Assembly: GCA_947165745.1 (NCBI GenBank)
Contig: CAMVBO010000129.1
Location: forward strand, 1-5,827
Reading direction: 5' to 3'
DNA length: 5,827 nucleotides
DNA from: an uncultured Clostridia bacterium
GTDB taxonomy: Bacteria; Bacillota_A; Clostridia; Christensenellales; Aristaeellaceae
Below are positions 5,284 through 5,827 of this stretch, one piece after another. The notes below the pieces were generated by a model, which was not told where the DNA came from, ran no database searches, and was given only the letters and a program-made list of their open reading frames with translations. Positions within the stretch are counted from its first letter, which is position 1. Every line of letters starts with the position of its first letter. The position numbers and the translations under genes are program-made.

Positions 5284-5827
5284 ATGGGAATCAACAAGTA
5301 TTATGAAAACCTGATCTTCAACAGCGGTTCAAAGATCAACGTGTCCCGCAAGGTGGACACCAACTATTTCGACACCGTGCACTGGCACCCCTATGTGGAG
5401 GTGCTGGTCAGCCTGAGGGACGGCAACGCGGCCACCATCAACTTCACCCGCTACGCCCTGGCCGAGAACGACATCGCCATCGTGTATTCCGGCGATCTGC
5501 ACGCGGTGCACTATGTGACGGAGGATTCCTTCTTAATCATCCAGTTTCCGCTGGCGCTGCTGGCGGTGATGGGGGAGCTGAGCCGCGTGCTGCCCCAGCT
5601 GTCCCGGTGCAACTGCGTGCGCCACGTGCCGCGGGACGCGACCAGCGAGGAGATGCTGCGCTGCGTCCGGGCCATCGACGACTGCTACCACTCCGACGAG
5701 CCCTTCCGGGAGGTGCGCGCTTATGCCAGTCTGCTGGAGTTCTTCGCCCGGGTCGGGCGGCTGTGCCTGTCCGCCCAGCCGGACGCCGCCGCCGGCGCCA
5801 GCACGGAGCAGGCCAACACGAAGCTGA
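5284..5827 (+). CDS. AraC-family transcriptional regulator, N-terminal cupin part; 3' end outside window
   Basis: The frame is open from the ATG to the window edge (181 codons), so it is truncated by the window, not by a stop. It begins MGINKYYENLIF. The sensing-domain motif of AraC regulators, H-W-H-P-Y-V-E-V-L-V, is at residues 33-42 with His33, His35 and Glu39. After it come a G at 47, the L-x-x-x-D-I-A-I-V strand (59-67) with S-G-D-L-H (69-73), and a FLIIQFP strand (83-89). This follows the order of an AraC-type cupin (AraC_binding/cupin_2 fold). Residues 120-160 form the helical linker. The two C-terminal helix-turn-helix motifs would lie beyond the edge and are not seen, so assignment rests on the cupin half and the divergent position beside a sugar operon. 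A weak ribosome site, GGTGA, is at 5275-5279. It probably senses the operon's substrate and controls both directions. Confidence 0.8.
   Translation, partial: MGINKYYENLIFNSGSKINVSRKVDTNYFDTVHWHPYVEVLVSLRDGNAATINFTRYALAENDIAIVYSGDLHAVHYVTEDSFLIIQFPLALLAVMGELSRVLPQLSRCNCVRHVPRDATSEEMLRCVRAIDDCYHSDEPFREVRAYASLLEFFARVGRLCLSAQPDAAAGASTEQANTKL

Noticed and set aside
5329..5511. Small minus-strand open frame within the regulator gene
   Set aside because: It is antisense to the cupin domain, has no ribosome site or motif, and is a shadow of the plus-strand gene.
1..5827. CRISPR array, IS element, tRNA/rRNA, phage or defence genes
   Set aside because: No spaced direct repeats, transposase motifs, terminal inverted repeats or RNA-gene signatures were seen on either strand.

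Overview
This high-GC window looks like an accessory carbohydrate-utilisation locus from a bacterium of the Bacillota/Clostridia type. The evidence is strong AGGAGG-type ribosome sites in front of most genes, extended -10 promoters, CUT1-type sugar ABC transport genes and a secreted binding protein whose signal peptide ends in ALA-EE. That signal peptide style together with the high GC suggests an uncultured gut or rumen lineage such as Christensenellales. The placement is an inference from style, not a marker-gene assignment.

Layout: positions 1-5051 are one tightly packed block of six genes, all on the minus strand. In order of transcription (right to left) they are a Gfo/Idh/MocA-family NAD(P)-dependent oxidoreductase (3900-5051), a VOC/glyoxalase-fold metalloprotein (3411-3875), an extracellular sugar-binding protein (2044-3357), two CUT1 sugar permeases (1066-1956 and 285-1073, overlapping by 8 nt), and a second, diverged VOC protein that leaves the window at position 1. 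Intergenic gaps are short (24-87 nt) and no convincing intrinsic terminator with a U-run is seen, so the block is probably one operon. The gap between the binding-protein gene and the first permease carries a 16-bp stem-loop that pairs fully only in the minus-strand RNA, plus a second small GC-only hairpin. These are expected to keep binding-protein mRNA in excess over permease mRNA. No ATPase gene is present, so the transporter probably uses a shared MsmK/UgpC-type ATPase encoded elsewhere.

Positions 5052-5283 are a divergent control region. It has an extended -10 promoter for each direction and short ACGTT/GTTCA repeats just upstream of the operon's -10. From 5284 to the right edge runs the N-terminal, ligand-binding cupin half of an AraC-family regulator. 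The DNA-binding half lies outside the window.

Working model (inference): the AraC-type regulator senses a sugar or derivative and activates the operon. The ABC transporter imports the compound, the Gfo/Idh/MocA enzyme oxidises or reduces it, and one or both VOC proteins handle a keto- or enediolate-type intermediate. The substrate cannot be read from the sequence. The families themselves are ordinary. The less usual points are the pair of diverged VOC proteins in a sugar-transport operon, the altered catalytic position in the oxidoreductase, the non-lipoprotein signal on the binding protein, and the RNA hairpins and palindromes between genes.
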